Shown piece by piece: positions 47,130 to 59,724 of a DNA stretch of 64,000 nt; position 1 is the first letter of the stretch, and every line of letters begins with the position of its first letter. The position numbers and the translations under genes were made by a program. Source of the DNA: Amaurobius ferox (lineage: Eukaryota > Arthropoda > Arachnida > Araneae > Amaurobiidae); NCBI GenBank assembly GCA_951213105.1, contig OX578150.1, forward strand, positions 23,440,022 to 23,504,021. Reading direction: 5' to 3'. Under the pieces are notes generated by a model. It saw only the letters and a list, made by a program, of their open reading frames with translations, was not told where the DNA came from and did not search any database.

Positions 47130-47746
47130 GTTCGTATTTTTTTTTCTTTGTAAAAAAATATATAAAATTTCGGTATTGTGGATCCGAATAATCACAATTA
47201 TAGCATGTTACTCTTTATTTTAAAGAGCTTGAAAATTATATTAAAAAGCTTTATTTTAAAGAGCTTTGGCATTCTACCCCTTCAGGAGGGGGTAACTTTC
47301 CACTTCCCGGAGAGCTAATGACGTCCTGAACACAAAAATTGTATCAATGTTATGTTTCACTACGATGATTGAAACTGCTAAGTTTCATGATCATTGAGTC
47401 TGCTTTATGCATAATTTTGTTCTATACTGCCATGTTAAGAAAATATGAAATTTGGGATAAATTAGAGTTTTCGCTCGACTTTCAAAAAATTCTATCTAGT
47501 TCTACATTTTTCGTTAATAACGCAGGATATGAAATTCCGTGAAAATCTATTGGTATTTGTGACAGCTATCGTTGTACAGCACGAAATCGACGACATGTGA
47601 CAGATGGACAGACATCACTCTAAAGATAATTATAACGTGTTCAGGAGGTCCTAATACATATATTGGCATCAAAATCTCGAAACCGAAAATTTTCGTAAAA
47701 ATAATAGCTTTTTCTGTACTATATTTTAGAGTATGAGAAATTAAAA
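47130..47746 (-). mobile_element. Family D hairpin repeat
   Basis: Minus-strand start TTTCTCATACTC near 47746, then GAACACGTTATAATTATC, CTTTAGAGTGATGTCTGTCC and the GGGGGTAACTTTCC patch. A CTTTATTTTAAAGAGCTT segment is duplicated near 47215-47270. Confidence 0.65.
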
Positions 47747-47854
47747 ATTTGAAAAAGCTGTATAAGTGGTGCAAATGACCACAGTTGTAGCATGTTAACC
47801 TTCATTTTAAAGGGCTTGAAAAAAAGAATTCTAGGGATATCAAGTTTGGCAATG
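47747..47854 (-). mobile_element. Family D fragment at left flank of palindrome
   Basis: Contains TTGTAGCATGTTAACC..TTTTAAAGGGCTTGAA and ATCAAGTTTGGCAATG, homologous to 6895-6930 and 40395-40440 in reverse. It runs straight into the target duplication. Confidence 0.65.
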
Positions 47855-47860
47855 TATACC
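47855..47860. repeat. 6-bp target-site duplication TATACC, left
   Basis: Identical to 59719-59724. Confidence 0.85.
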
Positions 47861-47880
47861 AGTAGAAAAGGAAGGGGCGT

Positions 47881-48320
47881 TCACCTGCGAAGGCGGTATG
47901 TGCGGTATGCGGTATGCGGTAGGGCCGCCATCTTGAATTCCATAATCCTGGACGGGGGTGTAAAAGGGGGGAAAATGAAAAAAAGTGGGGGTGAAAAATT
48001 TTGGAGAAACTTTTTGTCGGGTGGCAACGATGTCGTAGTCTTGTACGAGGGGTTGAGGGGGAAATAAATTTTTTGGAATGAGATTTTTTCTAAGTAGGGA
48101 AGAAACTGTTTTGGAGGTGGCAACACCTGCGAAGGCGGTATGGAACCATAACCGCCCCGTAGCGGTGGAAAGTGGAACTATCGAGGATGGAACTTAGCAT
48201 TTTTTTTTTTTGTTTCGATTGCCATAGCAACACCTGTGGGGTAGAAACTTTTTTCAGGGTGGCAACACCTGCGAAGGCGGTATGGAACCATAACCGCCCC
48301 CTAGCGGCAGAAAGGAGAAT
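47881..48320. repeat. GGCGGTATG-rich module (mirror 59259-59698)
   Basis: CACCTGCGAAGGCGGTATG occurs three times; two copies (48126 and 48267) sit in ~140-bp units that also contain GGAACCATAACCGCCCC..TAGCGG. The first has the short tandem TGCGGTATGCGGTATGCGG. Confidence 0.85.
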
Positions 48321-48419
48321 TAGAATTGGGATTTTTCTGATAGTTGAGATTTTTTTTTTCTTTTTCTAAATGAATTAATTAAGTACGAAATATTCGTATT
48401 TTTTTTTCTTTTTCTTAAA

Positions 48420-49330
48420 TGAATTAAAGGTGTTAATGAGGATAATTAAATAAAGTGATTAAGTATATAAAGGCCATTGTTATCCATCCGCATGCTAGAA
48501 GCGTGCCAAGGACATGGTAAAGGTATACCAAAGGGATATGCTGAAGACATGCCAAGGTCATGTCAATATCCCTCCGCTATATCGCGGTTACGAAGTGAAC
48601 TGCGAGAATCTTGTAGGGTGTAGGGGTATGCCAAGAGGATCGAACATGAATTTTAAGAAAGTGTTACTTTTAGCGTTTTTTCGCAAAAAGTTTTCAAAAC
48701 GTTAAAAAAACAACAAAAATGTACGTTTTTAAAATAAATTGTGGTTTTTAGATTGTTTGAATTCTCTATGGGAAATAACATGGGTTTTCACACTTTTGTG
48801 TATTTTTTGTAAAAAAAATGTGCGTTTTTGCAAAAGTGTTACCAAAAAAGCGTTTTTTGAAAAATGTTACATTTTGCGATTTTTTTTCGAAATGCCGTTT
48901 TCTCTATGGGAATTAACATAGGTTTTCGCACTTTTACATTTTTTTAAAAAAAATGTGCGTTTTTGCAAAAGTGTTACCAAAAATGCGTTTTTTGAAAAAT
49001 GTGACATTTTGCGATTTTTTTCAAAAACACACTTTTTACTTGTAAAAACTAAGAAAAACACGTTTTTAAAGTAGCAGAATCGCGTGAATTGGTGTTTTAA
49101 AGTAGCAGAATCGCGTGAATTGGTGTTTTAAAGTAGTAGAATCGCGTGAATTGGTGTTTTAAAGTAGCAGAATCGCGTGAATTGGTGTTTTAGAGTAGCA
49201 GAATCGTATGAATCGGGTGTATAGGAGGGGGTGTGTTTCTACAATCATTTCGATCTTGGAGTTTAAAAAATTTTAATATTCCCCAAAATAAATGTTTTTA
49301 AATAATCGTGAAAGTGTACTACTACCATAG
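48420..49330. repeat. Large module copy 1 inside left arm (mirror 58249-59159)
   Basis: From GAATTAAAGGTGTTAATGAGG through CTCCGCTATATCGCGGTTAC, GGGTATGCCAAGAGGATCG, repeated TTTTTGCAAAAGTG blocks and CATTTCGATCTTGGAG to AATAATCGTGAAAGTGT. Recurs diverged at 50140-50860. Confidence 0.85.
49068..49215. repeat. 31-bp tandem repeat, ~4.7 copies (mirror 58364-58511)
   Basis: Units AAAGTAGCAGAATCGCG then TGAATTGGTGTTTT, nearly identical. Confidence 0.95.
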
Positions 49331-49520
49331 GGGGTTTCTTTATACCAACATGGTTTAATATGAGTACCATTTTACAAGTGTACTACTACCATAGGGGGTT
49401 TCTTTAAACCAACATGGTTTAATACGTGTGTTATTTTATACATGTGTTATTTCTTTAAACCAGCATGGCTTAATACGTATGTTATTTTACAAGTATACTA
49501 CTACCATAGGCTACCATAGG
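49310..49520. repeat. ~60-bp tandem repeat, ~3 copies (mirror 58059-58269)
   Basis: Units with TACTACTACCATAGGGGG, TTTCTTTAAACCAACATGG and TTTAATA, followed by an A/T-rich spacer. Confidence 0.9.
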
Positions 49521-49539
49521 GGTGCCTTTTAATTTTAAC

Positions 49540-50110
49540 ATGTTTTAAAAACCGCACGACAGACCCGAAGGCCTAGTGTAGCAAAGTGTGTGACTGGTTA
49601 GTGTAATGTGTGTAAGTGAATTATTTTTTAATTTTTTAATTGTGGTCCCACCTCCACCCGTCAATTTAAACTGGATAAAAAACAACAAGTGTTTAATATC
49701 TAATGTAAATCGACGCCACAATTTAACTGTGATTCTCAAATGAATACCGCAGAGTACATTAAATCACGATGACAGATCTACCCCTCCCCACCTCGCGTGA
49801 ATGTGGATACTTACGTTAAAACATTGTATGGTCAGTGCGGGAAAGATGAGGATACTGCTAACAGAGTGTGGTTCTGTATCTGGACATAACTTTAGGCTAT
49901 ATATCGCGTTGAGCTTGGGTTTGGCCGACGGTTTAGAACGGCTCTCGCCGCTATTGTTAACATCTGTGGTGGGGGACAGTTTTTACGGACTGATAGAATG
50001 CTTGTGTTGTTAGATTAAAAAGACACTACTAAATATCATTGTATTCTCAGCTGGGAGAGGCTCTTTTAAAGAAGTTCTTATTAAATTTTAACATGTTTTA
50101 AAAAGAATCT
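49540..50110. other. Non-repetitive stretch of arm (mirror 57469-58039)
   Basis: Least repetitive part of the arm. Open frames up to 70 codons on either strand have no recognisable content. Confidence 0.5.
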
Positions 50111-50139
50111 TTCATTCATTAGTGTTATGAATCACGCAA

Positions 50140-50900
50140 GTTAATTAAAGGATGTTAATTAAATTAATTGATTAAGTATTGAATGCCTGTATACCAGGAG
50201 CATGTCAAAGACATGTCAAGGGGTATGTCAAAGCGTACCAAGGGTGTGCCAAAGGAGTATGCTGAAGGCATACCAAGACCATCGTTCCTACACTATCCCT
50301 CCGCTATATCGCGATTACGAAGTGAACTGCGAGAATCTTGTAGGGTGTAGGGGTATGCCAAGAGGATCGAACATAAATTTTAAGAATGTGCCGCTTTTAG
50401 CGTTTTTTTCACAAAAAGTTTTAAAAACGTTAAAAAAACAACAAAAATGTGTGTTTTTTCAACAAGTTGAAGTTTTGGAGTTGTTGGATTTCTCTATGGG
50501 AATTAACATGGGTTTTCACACTTTTGCGAATTTTTTAGAAAAAAAATGTGGTTTTTCGCAAAAAAGCGGCCAAAAATGTGTTTTTTGAAAAACGCTGAAT
50601 CGGCCGATTTTTTTCAAACTGTCGGATTTCTCTATGGGAATTAACATAGGTTTTCTCACTTTTGCAATTTTTTTAAAAAAAATGTGCGTTTTTGCAAAAA
50701 TGCGGCCAAAGAAGCGTGTTTTTAGAGTAGCAGAATTTCGGGAATCTCGAGAATCTCGGGAATCTCGGGAATTGGGTGTATGGGAGGGGGTATGTTTCCC
50801 CAACCATTTCGGTCTTAGAGTTTAAAAAATAAATATTTTCAATAATCGTGAAAGTGTGCTTATGTCCAAAATACTTGAGCGTCATGAATCTCACAAGTTA
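50140..50900. repeat. Large module copy 2 inside left arm (mirror 56679-57439)
   Basis: Same order as 48420-49330 with substitutions and indels; includes GGAATCTCG short tandems at 50740-50780. The two copies lie about 1.7 kb apart. Confidence 0.85.
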
Positions 50901-51039
50901 ATTAGAGGATGATAATTAAATTAGGCGATTAAGTCTTGGAGTTTAAATAATAGCAGATACCAATGCCTGTATACGTATGTTATTTCTTTAAACCAACATG
51001 TTTTAGTACGTGCGTTATTCTAAGAGGGAGAAACGCCTA

Positions 51040-53000
51040 ATATGCTGATACATATGACACACGCGCTCAGCACAAATCGATGCAAATAAATGGTGAGATA
51101 GTTTTTAAAGACGAAACTTTGAAATTGTTTTCGATAAATAAGGTATTTGAGGTTATTTAACGTGTGAATGAACGATAACATGTCAATAAAATGAGGAACT
51201 AGGCTAAGTTTACAAGTATAGGACTTTAAAGTTTTGATGTTTTAGGGGATAGAACTTGAATTTATAATTAAACATGATTTATACTAACTACTGTAAAGGG
51301 AGAAATGCATAGCGAAAGGGGTTATGTGTGTATATAATGCATATAACCAACACCCACCGGTGGAATGCAGATCTAAGATAGTATTTTCAGGAGAAGACAT
51401 GGGATTCTTAAGTAAATGGAGTATTTAGAGGCATTTAAAGAGATATAAACATATGATAAGGTAACATCCATAATACACACAACTAATATAGGACAGCGAA
51501 AGGAAAACTTTAGTATTGTTTAGAGACCGAACTTCAAATTTTTAAGTAAATGTAGGTGTTTGGAAAATTTTTAATGAACTATGTACGATACACATGTCTC
51601 CGATCACAGTGGTAGAAAAGTGATACCGGAGCAGTTTTTAAAGATGTGACTTTAACTTTTTTCAATTAAGTGAAGAATCTACTAAATATTAGAGGGTGCT
51701 AGCGCTTACCGAGGGTTTTATGTATAATACACATAAGCAGCATATAACATTAGGAAGGGGATATTAGAAAAATTTTTAAAGATAGGACTTTAGATTTTGG
51801 AACTAAATGATATATCAAGAAACATTTAAAGGGGATGAAAACATCTAATGAGGCGGAATGGGGGTGTACTTACCCAAGATACCCAGCACTGAAATTATTC
51901 ACTAAGATAAATTTTTATAAAGTAAAGACTTTAGAAGTTTCACATAAAAGGCAATTTATACTAGTTTTTAAAGAAATGAAAACGCCCAGCGAGATGACTT
52001 AGAATGAATACAACGCCGATATATATAACAGTGAAAAGAAAAACTTAAATATTGTTTAAAGACTGCACTTCAAATTTCAAAGTAAATGTACATACCCAGA
52101 AACTTTTAATGGACTAGTATAATACACATACTCGATATAACAGTTAAATGATGAACTAAGAATAATTTATAAGTATATAACTTTGGATTTTTTTTTTAGT
52201 TAAATAGGGATTTCAGCTAATTTTTAGAGGGATAGAAAGGTATACTAAAGGGTGTACAACAAATTTTTAGAAGGGACTTAGGGAATTTGCTAGCTAAATA
52301 GGGATTTCCACTACTTTTTAAAGGGATATAAAGACATACTAAAGGGTATACAGCAAATTTTTAGAGGGGACTTTGAGAATTTTTTAGCTAAATAGGGATT
52401 TCTACTAACTTTTAAGGAATAGAAACACGTACTGAAGAGTATAGAGCGTAATCATTACTAACACCTAGTGCTAAAATGAGGAATTAGAGTAATATTTTGG
52501 GGATGGGACTTTAGATTTTTAAGTAAATGTTATGTTTAAAAACTTTTAAAGTAGCGTAAATACCTACTAAGATGACATATGCGATACACATAGCCAATAC
52601 ATAGTTATTAAATAGGGAAAAGCTAAGATGGCTTTTTAGAATAACACCTAAAATTTTTTCTAACTAAGCGCAATATATCAACACTTAAAGCGGACGAATA
52701 CGAAGATTCAGACGGCATGTGTGATACATATCGCGGGCACATAATAGTTAAATGTTAATTTAAGTAAGTTTTTAAGGATAGAACTCTGAATTTTTGGGTA
52801 AATGAGATGTTTAAGAACATTTAAAGAGTCAAAAACACCTAATAAGGCGGTATGAGATGATTTCATCATCATCAGATAACAGTGAAATGGGGATACTACA
52901 AATATTTTAAAGGGGAATCCTTAAAATTTCTAAGTAAATAACCTTTAAAGGGGTGAAAAATATATAGTGAAGTTGTGTAGATAATACAGATCATCGACAT
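51040..53000. repeat. Degenerate ~150-bp tandem array (mirror 54579-56539)
   Basis: Recurring order: a GATACACATA-type segment, a TAACAGTGAAATG-type segment, TTTTTAAAGATGGGACTTT-type text, TTTAAGTAAATG and ACTTTTAAAGGG.TGAAAACACC. At least a dozen diverged units. Confidence 0.75.
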
Positions 53001-53640
53001 TCTAAAACAGACAAGACATGTCTATACAAGATAAAAAATGTTGTACGTTAATATAAACATGCATTATTATATGTAGCAATGTAATACATACCCCAAGATT
53101 TATATAAAGTAATTGCGAATACATTATATCAATCCCATCAGAAATCACCTAAAATAATAAAATTATCAAGCTGAATAATATATCTAGGTACTAAAACCCC
53201 AACAAACTACATTAAATTGATAAAAATCTTAACTAAATAAAATAATGAAGCTGTAACATACTATAAAAATACTAAGTTTAATAAAATAATAGAATAAAAT
53301 CATATTAAAGCAAGTACTTACATGTTCAATCCGACTCAAAATGCTACATTAGGTGTAGGCCGATGAATAATGACAGATATAACATCTCCAGCTTTACCAA
53401 CTTAAACCGACCTATTCCCAGAGCAACTTGAAACGCGTCTTGACAGCACGAAATCCACAGCAGAAGTGATAAAATCGATACTTCAACGACACCCCCTACA
53501 CGACAAGGTCACATCAAGGTCATATCATGGTTACAGTTAAACTATGGTATAAAATAGAATCACATGTTAAAAAATAATAGATTTTAGTAAAATAATTAAA
53601 GAAAATCCCTCTGTGATTATGAATGAGCTGTCTATATTTA

Positions 53641-53652
53641 CCGTGTGTGTGT

Positions 53653-53698
<46 letters not shown>
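53641..53698. repeat. GT microsatellite in left arm
   Basis: About 58 bp with GC variants. The mirror tract at 53889-53938 is about 48 bp and carries two TA variants. Confidence 0.95.
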
Positions 53699-53701
<3 letters not shown>

Positions 53702-53753
53702 TATACCTTAAAAAGCTATATATCTGTAGTATCCCAACGGATACTAATATTTG

Positions 53754-53835
53754 TTTTTCAAACTTAGAAAAACTTTATTTCAGTTGCACTTATTTTAAGT
53801 GTAATTAAAAAAAAGTTTTAACTAAATGTGTAAGA
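53754..53835. other. Central spacer of palindrome (82 bp)
   Basis: Asymmetric, but retains weak mirrored similarity (AGAAAAACTTTA against TAAAACTTTTTT in reverse) and an internal CACTTATTTTAAGTG palindrome. Confidence 0.85.
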
Positions 53836-56800
53836 CAAATATTAGTATCCGTTGGGATACTACAGATATATAGCTTTTTAAGGTATAATTACACACACAC
53901 ACACACACATACACACGCACACGCACACACACATACGGTAAATATAGACAGCTCATTCATAATCACAGAGGGATTTTCTTTAATTATTTTACTAAAATCT
54001 ATTATTTTTTAACATGTGATTCTATTTTATACCATAGTTTAACTGTAACCATGATATGACCTTGATGTGACCTTGTCGTGTAGGGGGTGTCGTTGAAGTA
54101 TCGATTTTATCACTTCTGCTGTGGATTTCGTGCTGTCAAGACGCGTTTCAAGTTGCTCTGGGAATAGGTCGGTTTAAGTTGGTAAAGCTGGAGATGTTAT
54201 ATCTGTCATTATTCATCGGCCTACACCTAATGTAGCATTTTGAGTCGGATTGAACATGTAAGTACTTGCTTTAATATGATTTTATTCTATTATTTTATTA
54301 AACTTAGTATTTTTATAGTATGTTACAGCTTCATTATTTTATTTAGTTAAGATTTTTATCAATTTAATGTAGTTTGTTGGGGTTTTAGTACCTAGATATA
54401 TTATTCAGCTTGATAATTTTATTATTTTAGGTGATTTCTGATGGGATTGATATAATGTATTCGCAATTACTTTATATAAATCTTGGGGTATGTATTACAT
54501 TGCTACATATAATAATGCATGTTTATATTAACGTACAACATTTTTTATCTTGTATAGACATGTCTTGTCTGTTTTAGAATGTCGATGATCTGTATTATCT
54601 ACACAACTTCACTATATATTTTTCACCCCTTTAAAGGTTATTTACTTAGAAATTTTAAGGATTCCCCTTTAAAATATTTGTAGTATCCCCATTTCACTGT
54701 TATCTGATGATGATGAAATCATCTCATACCGCCTTATTAGGTGTTTTTGACTCTTTAAATGTTCTTAAACATCTCATTTACCCAAAAATTCAGAGTTCTA
54801 TCCTTAAAAACTTACTTAAATTAACATTTAACTATTATGTGCCCGCGATATGTATCACACATGCCGTCTGAATCTTCGTATTCGTCCGCTTTAAGTGTTG
54901 ATATATTGCGCTTAGTTAGAAAAAATTTTAGGTGTTATTCTAAAAAGCCATCTTAGCTTTTCCCTATTTAATAACTATGTATTGGCTATGTGTATCGCAT
55001 ATGTCATCTTAGTAGGTATTTACGCTACTTTAAAAGTTTTTAAACATAACATTTACTTAAAAATCTAAAGTCCCATCCCCAAAATATTACTCTAATTCCT
55101 CATTTTAGCACTAGGTGTTAGTAATGATTACGCTCTATACTCTTCAGTACGTGTTTCTATTCCTTAAAAGTTAGTAGAAATCCCTATTTAGCTAAAAAAT
55201 TCTCAAAGTCCCCTCTAAAAATTTGCTGTATACCCTTTAGTATGTCTTTATATCCCTTTAAAAAGTAGTGGAAATCCCTATTTAGCTAGCAAATTCCCTA
55301 AGTCCCTTCTAAAAATTTGTTGTACACCCTTTAGTATACCTTTCTATCCCTCTAAAAATTAGCTGAAATCCCTATTTAACTAAAAAAAAAATCCAAAGTT
55401 ATATACTTATAAATTATTCTTAGTTCATCATTTAACTGTTATATCGAGTATGTGTATTATACTAGTCCATTAAAAGTTTCTGGGTATGTACATTTACTTT
55501 GAAATTTGAAGTGCAGTCTTTAAACAATATTTAAGTTTTTCTTTTCACTGTTATATATATCGGCGTTGTATTCATTCTAAGTCATCTCGCTGGGCGTTTT
55601 CATTTCTTTAAAAACTAGTATAAATTGCCTTTTATGTGAAACTTCTAAAGTCTTTACTTTATAAAAATTTATCTTAGTGAATAATTTCAGTGCTGGGTAT
55701 CTTGGGTAAGTACACCCCCATTCCGCCTCATTAGATGTTTTCATCCCCTTTAAATGTTTCTTGATATATCATTTAGTTCCAAAATCTAAAGTCCTATCTT
55801 TAAAAATTTTTCTAATATCCCCTTCCTAATGTTATATGCTGCTTATGTGTATTATACATAAAACCCTCGGTAAGCGCTAGCACCCTCTAATATTTAGTAG
55901 ATTCTTCACTTAATTGAAAAAAGTTAAAGTCACATCTTTAAAAACTGCTCCGGTATCACTTTTCTACCACTGTGATCGGAGACATGTGTATCGTACATAG
56001 TTCATTAAAAAATTTCCAAACACCTACATTTACTTAAAAATTTGAAGTTCGGTCTCTAAACAATACTAAAGTTTTCCTTTCGCTGTCCTATATTAGTTGT
56101 GTGTATTATGGATGTTACCTTATCATATGTTTATATCTCTTTAAATGCCTCTAAATACTCCATTTACTTAAGAATCCCATGTCTTCTCCTGAAAATACTA
56201 TCTTAGATCTGCATTCCACCGGTGGGTGTTGGTTATATGCATTATATACACACATAACCCCTTTCGCTATGCATTTCTCCCTTTACAGTAGTTAGTATAA
56301 ATCATGTTTAATTATAAATTCAAGTTCTATCCCCTAAAACATCAAAACTTTAAAGTCCTATACTTGTAAACTTAGCCTAGTTCCTCATTTTATTGACATG
56401 TTATCGTTCATTCACACGTTAAATAACCTCAAATACCTTATTTATCGAAAACAATTTCAAAGTTTCGTCTTTAAAAACTATCTCACCATTTATTTGCATC
56501 GATTTGTGCTGAGCGCGTGTGTCATATGTATCAGCATATTAGGCGTTTCTCCCTCTTAGAATAACGCACGTACTAAAACATGTTGGTTTAAAGAAATAAC
56601 ATACGTATACAGGCATTGGTATCTGCTATTATTTAAACTCCAAGACTTAATCGCCTAATTTAATTATCATCCTCTAATTAACTTGTGAGATTCATGACGC
56701 TCAAGTATTTTGGACATAAGCACACTTTCACGATTATTGAAAATATTTATTTTTTAAACTCTAAGACCGAAATGGTTGGGGAAACATACCCCCTCCCATA

Positions 56801-59718
56801 CACCCAATTCCCGAGATTCCCGAGATTCTCGAGATTCCCGAAATTCTGCTACTCTAAAAACACGCTTCTTTGGCCGCATTTTTGCAAAAACGCACATTTT
56901 TTTTAAAAAAATTGCAAAAGTGAGAAAACCTATGTTAATTCCCATAGAGAAATCCGACAGTTTGAAAAAAATCGGCCGATTCCGCGTTTTTCAAAAAACA
57001 CATTTTTGGCCGCTTTTTTGCGAAAAACCACATTTTTTTTCTAAAAAATTCGCAAAAGTGTGAAAACCCATGTTAATTCCCATAGAGAAATCCAACAACT
57101 CCAAAACTTCAACTTGTTGAAAAAACACACATTTTTGTTGTTTTTTTAACGTTTTTAAAACTTTTTGTGAAAAAAACGCTAAAAGCGGCACATTCTTAAA
57201 ATTTATGTTCGATCCTCTTGGCATACCCCTACACCCTACAAGATTCTCGCAGTTCACTTCGTAATCGCGATATAGCGGAGGGATAGTGTAGGAACGATGG
57301 TCTTGGTATGCCTTCAGCATACTCCTTTGGCACACCCTTGGTACGCTTTGACATACCCCTTGACATGTCTTTGACATGCTCCTGGTATACAGGCATTCAA
57401 TACTTAATCAATTAATTTAATTAACATCCTTTAATTAACTTGCGTGATTCATAACACTAATGAATGAAAGATTCTTTTTAAAACATGTTAAAATTTAATA
57501 AGAACTTCTTTAAAAGAGCCTCTCCCAGCTGAGAATACAATGATATTTAGTAGTGTCTTTTTAATCTAACAACACAAGCATTCTATCAGTCCGTAAAAAC
57601 TGTCCCCCACCACAGATGTTAACAATAGCGGCGAGAGCCGTTCTAAACCGTCGGCCAAACCCAAGCTCAACGCGATATATAGCCTAAAGTTATGTCCAGA
57701 TACAGAACCACACTCTGTTAGCAGTATCCTCATCTTTCCCGCACTGACCATACAATGTTTTAACGTAAGTATCCACATTCACGCGAGGTGGGGAGGGGTA
57801 GATCTGTCATCGTGATTTAATGTACTCTGCGGTATTCATTTGAGAATCACAGTTAAATTGTGGCGTCGATTTACATTAGATATTAAACACTTGTTGTTTT
57901 TTATCCAGTTTAAATTGACGGGTGGAGGTGGGACCACAATTAAAAAATTAAAAAATAATTCACTTACACACATTACACTAACCAGTCACACACTTTGCTA
58001 CACTAGGCCTTCGGGTCTGTCGTGCGGTTTTTAAAACATGTTAAAATTAAAAGGCACCCCTATGGTAGCCTATGGTAGTAGTATACTTGTAAAATAACAT
58101 ACGTATTAAGCCATGCTGGTTTAAAGAAATAACACATGTATAAAATAACACACGTATTAAACCATGTTGGTTTAAAGAAACCCCCTATGGTAGTAGTACA
58201 CTTGTAAAATGGTACTCATATTAAACCATGTTGGTATAAAGAAACCCCCTATGGTAGTAGTACACTTTCACGATTATTTAAAAACATTTATTTTGGGGAA
58301 TATTAAAATTTTTTAAACTCCAAGATCGAAATGATTGTAGAAACACACCCCCTCCTATACACCCGATTCATACGATTCTGCTACTCTAAAACACCAATTC
58401 ACGCGATTCTGCTACTTTAAAACACCAATTCACGCGATTCTACTACTTTAAAACACCAATTCACGCGATTCTGCTACTTTAAAACACCAATTCACGCGAT
58501 TCTGCTACTTTAAAAACGTGTTTTTCTTAGTTTTTACAAGTAAAAAGTGTGTTTTTGAAAAAAATCGCAAAATGTCACATTTTTCAAAAAACGCATTTTT
58601 GGTAACACTTTTGCAAAAACGCACATTTTTTTTAAAAAAATGTAAAAGTGCGAAAACCTATGTTAATTCCCATAGAGAAAACGGCATTTCGAAAAAAAAT
58701 CGCAAAATGTAACATTTTTCAAAAAACGCTTTTTTGGTAACACTTTTGCAAAAACGCACATTTTTTTTACAAAAAATACACAAAAGTGTGAAAACCCATG
58801 TTATTTCCCATAGAGAATTCAAACAATCTAAAAACCACAATTTATTTTAAAAACGTACATTTTTGTTGTTTTTTTAACGTTTTGAAAACTTTTTGCGAAA
58901 AAACGCTAAAAGTAACACTTTCTTAAAATTCATGTTCGATCCTCTTGGCATACCCCTACACCCTACAAGATTCTCGCAGTTCACTTCGTAACCGCGATAT
59001 AGCGGAGGGATATTGACATGACCTTGGCATGTCTTCAGCATATCCCTTTGGTATACCTTTACCATGTCCTTGGCACGCTTCTAGCATGCGGATGGATAAC
59101 AATGGCCTTTATATACTTAATCACTTTATTTAATTATCCTCATTAACACCTTTAATTCATTTAAGAAAAAGAAAAAAAAATACGAATATTTCGTACTTAA
59201 TTAATTCATTTAGAAAAAGAAAAAAAAAATCTCAACTATCAGAAAAATCCCAATTCTAATTCTCCTTTCTGCCGCTAGGGGGCGGTTATGGTTCCATACC
59301 GCCTTCGCAGGTGTTGCCACCCTGAAAAAAGTTTCTACCCCACAGGTGTTGCTATGGCAATCGAAACAAAAAAAAAAAATGCTAAGTTCCATCCTCGATA
59401 GTTCCACTTTCCACCGCTACGGGGCGGTTATGGTTCCATACCGCCTTCGCAGGTGTTGCCACCTCCAAAACAGTTTCTTCCCTACTTAGAAAAAATCTCA
59501 TTCCAAAAAATTTATTTCCCCCTCAACCCCTCGTACAAGACTACGACATCGTTGCCACCCGACAAAAAGTTTCTCCAAAATTTTTCACCCCCACTTTTTT
59601 TCATTTTCCCCCCTTTTACACCCCCGTCCAGGATTATGGAATTCAAGATGGCGGCCCTACCGCATACCGCATACCGCACATACCGCCTTCGCAGGTGAAC
59701 GCCCCTTCCTTTTCTACT
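53836..59718 (-). repeat. Right arm of giant inverted repeat (5883 bp)
   Basis: Mirror of the left arm; all modules listed there occur here at 107579 - x. Confidence 0.93.
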
Positions 59719-59724
59719 TATACC
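59719..59724. repeat. 6-bp target-site duplication TATACC, right
   Basis: Identical to 47855-47860. The following CTCGGAAGG matches the family D text CCTCCGAGG near 40390 in reverse, continuing the repeat interrupted by the palindrome. Confidence 0.85.

Larger units (their letters stand above)
47861..53753 (+). repeat. Left arm of giant inverted repeat (5893 bp)
   Basis: Ends at ATACTAATATTTG before the spacer. About 10 bp longer than the right arm because of a longer GT tract. Confidence 0.93.
47861..59718. mobile_element. Giant foldback element, ~11.86 kb palindrome (Polinton/Maverick-like ends)
   Basis: Position x on the left pairs with 107579 - x on the right from 47861/59718 inward to the GT tract near 53643, with no offset change at any point checked by paired open frames. 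One substitution was seen (near 50601). Termini are AGTAGAAAAGGAAGG and its complement; identity stops abruptly outside them. TATACC is duplicated at both flanks. There is no transposase, polymerase, integrase or capsid frame; the mirrored short ORFs are repeat-derived. AG/CT ends, a 6-bp duplication and very long inverted repeats match the known signature of Polinton/Maverick elements (IS3EU elements also make 6-bp duplications). Complete loss of the coding core, leaving arm against arm, is the unusual point. The family assignment is inference. Confidence 0.8.

Noticed and set aside
47881..48126. Proline-rich 81-codon frame at the palindrome end and its mirror
   Set aside because: Low-complexity, lies in the GGCGGTATG repeat, no start context or domain.
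49068..49215. CRISPR-like array
   Set aside because: The 31-bp units are directly contiguous with no unique spacers; this is a eukaryotic tandem repeat in a transposon.
50516..50803. 95-codon and 128-codon frames in the palindrome arms, mirrored on the right
   Set aside because: They consist of translated tandem modules (RDSRDSRDS, FFKK, LFCEK) and occur in several frames; no codon pattern or domain suggests real genes.
47861..59718. Assembly fold-back artefact as the explanation of the palindrome
   Set aside because: Non-mirrored flanks, a perfect TATACC duplication, unequal GT tracts, an asymmetric centre and a family D repeat continuing across the junction all argue against it, though read-level proof is still needed.
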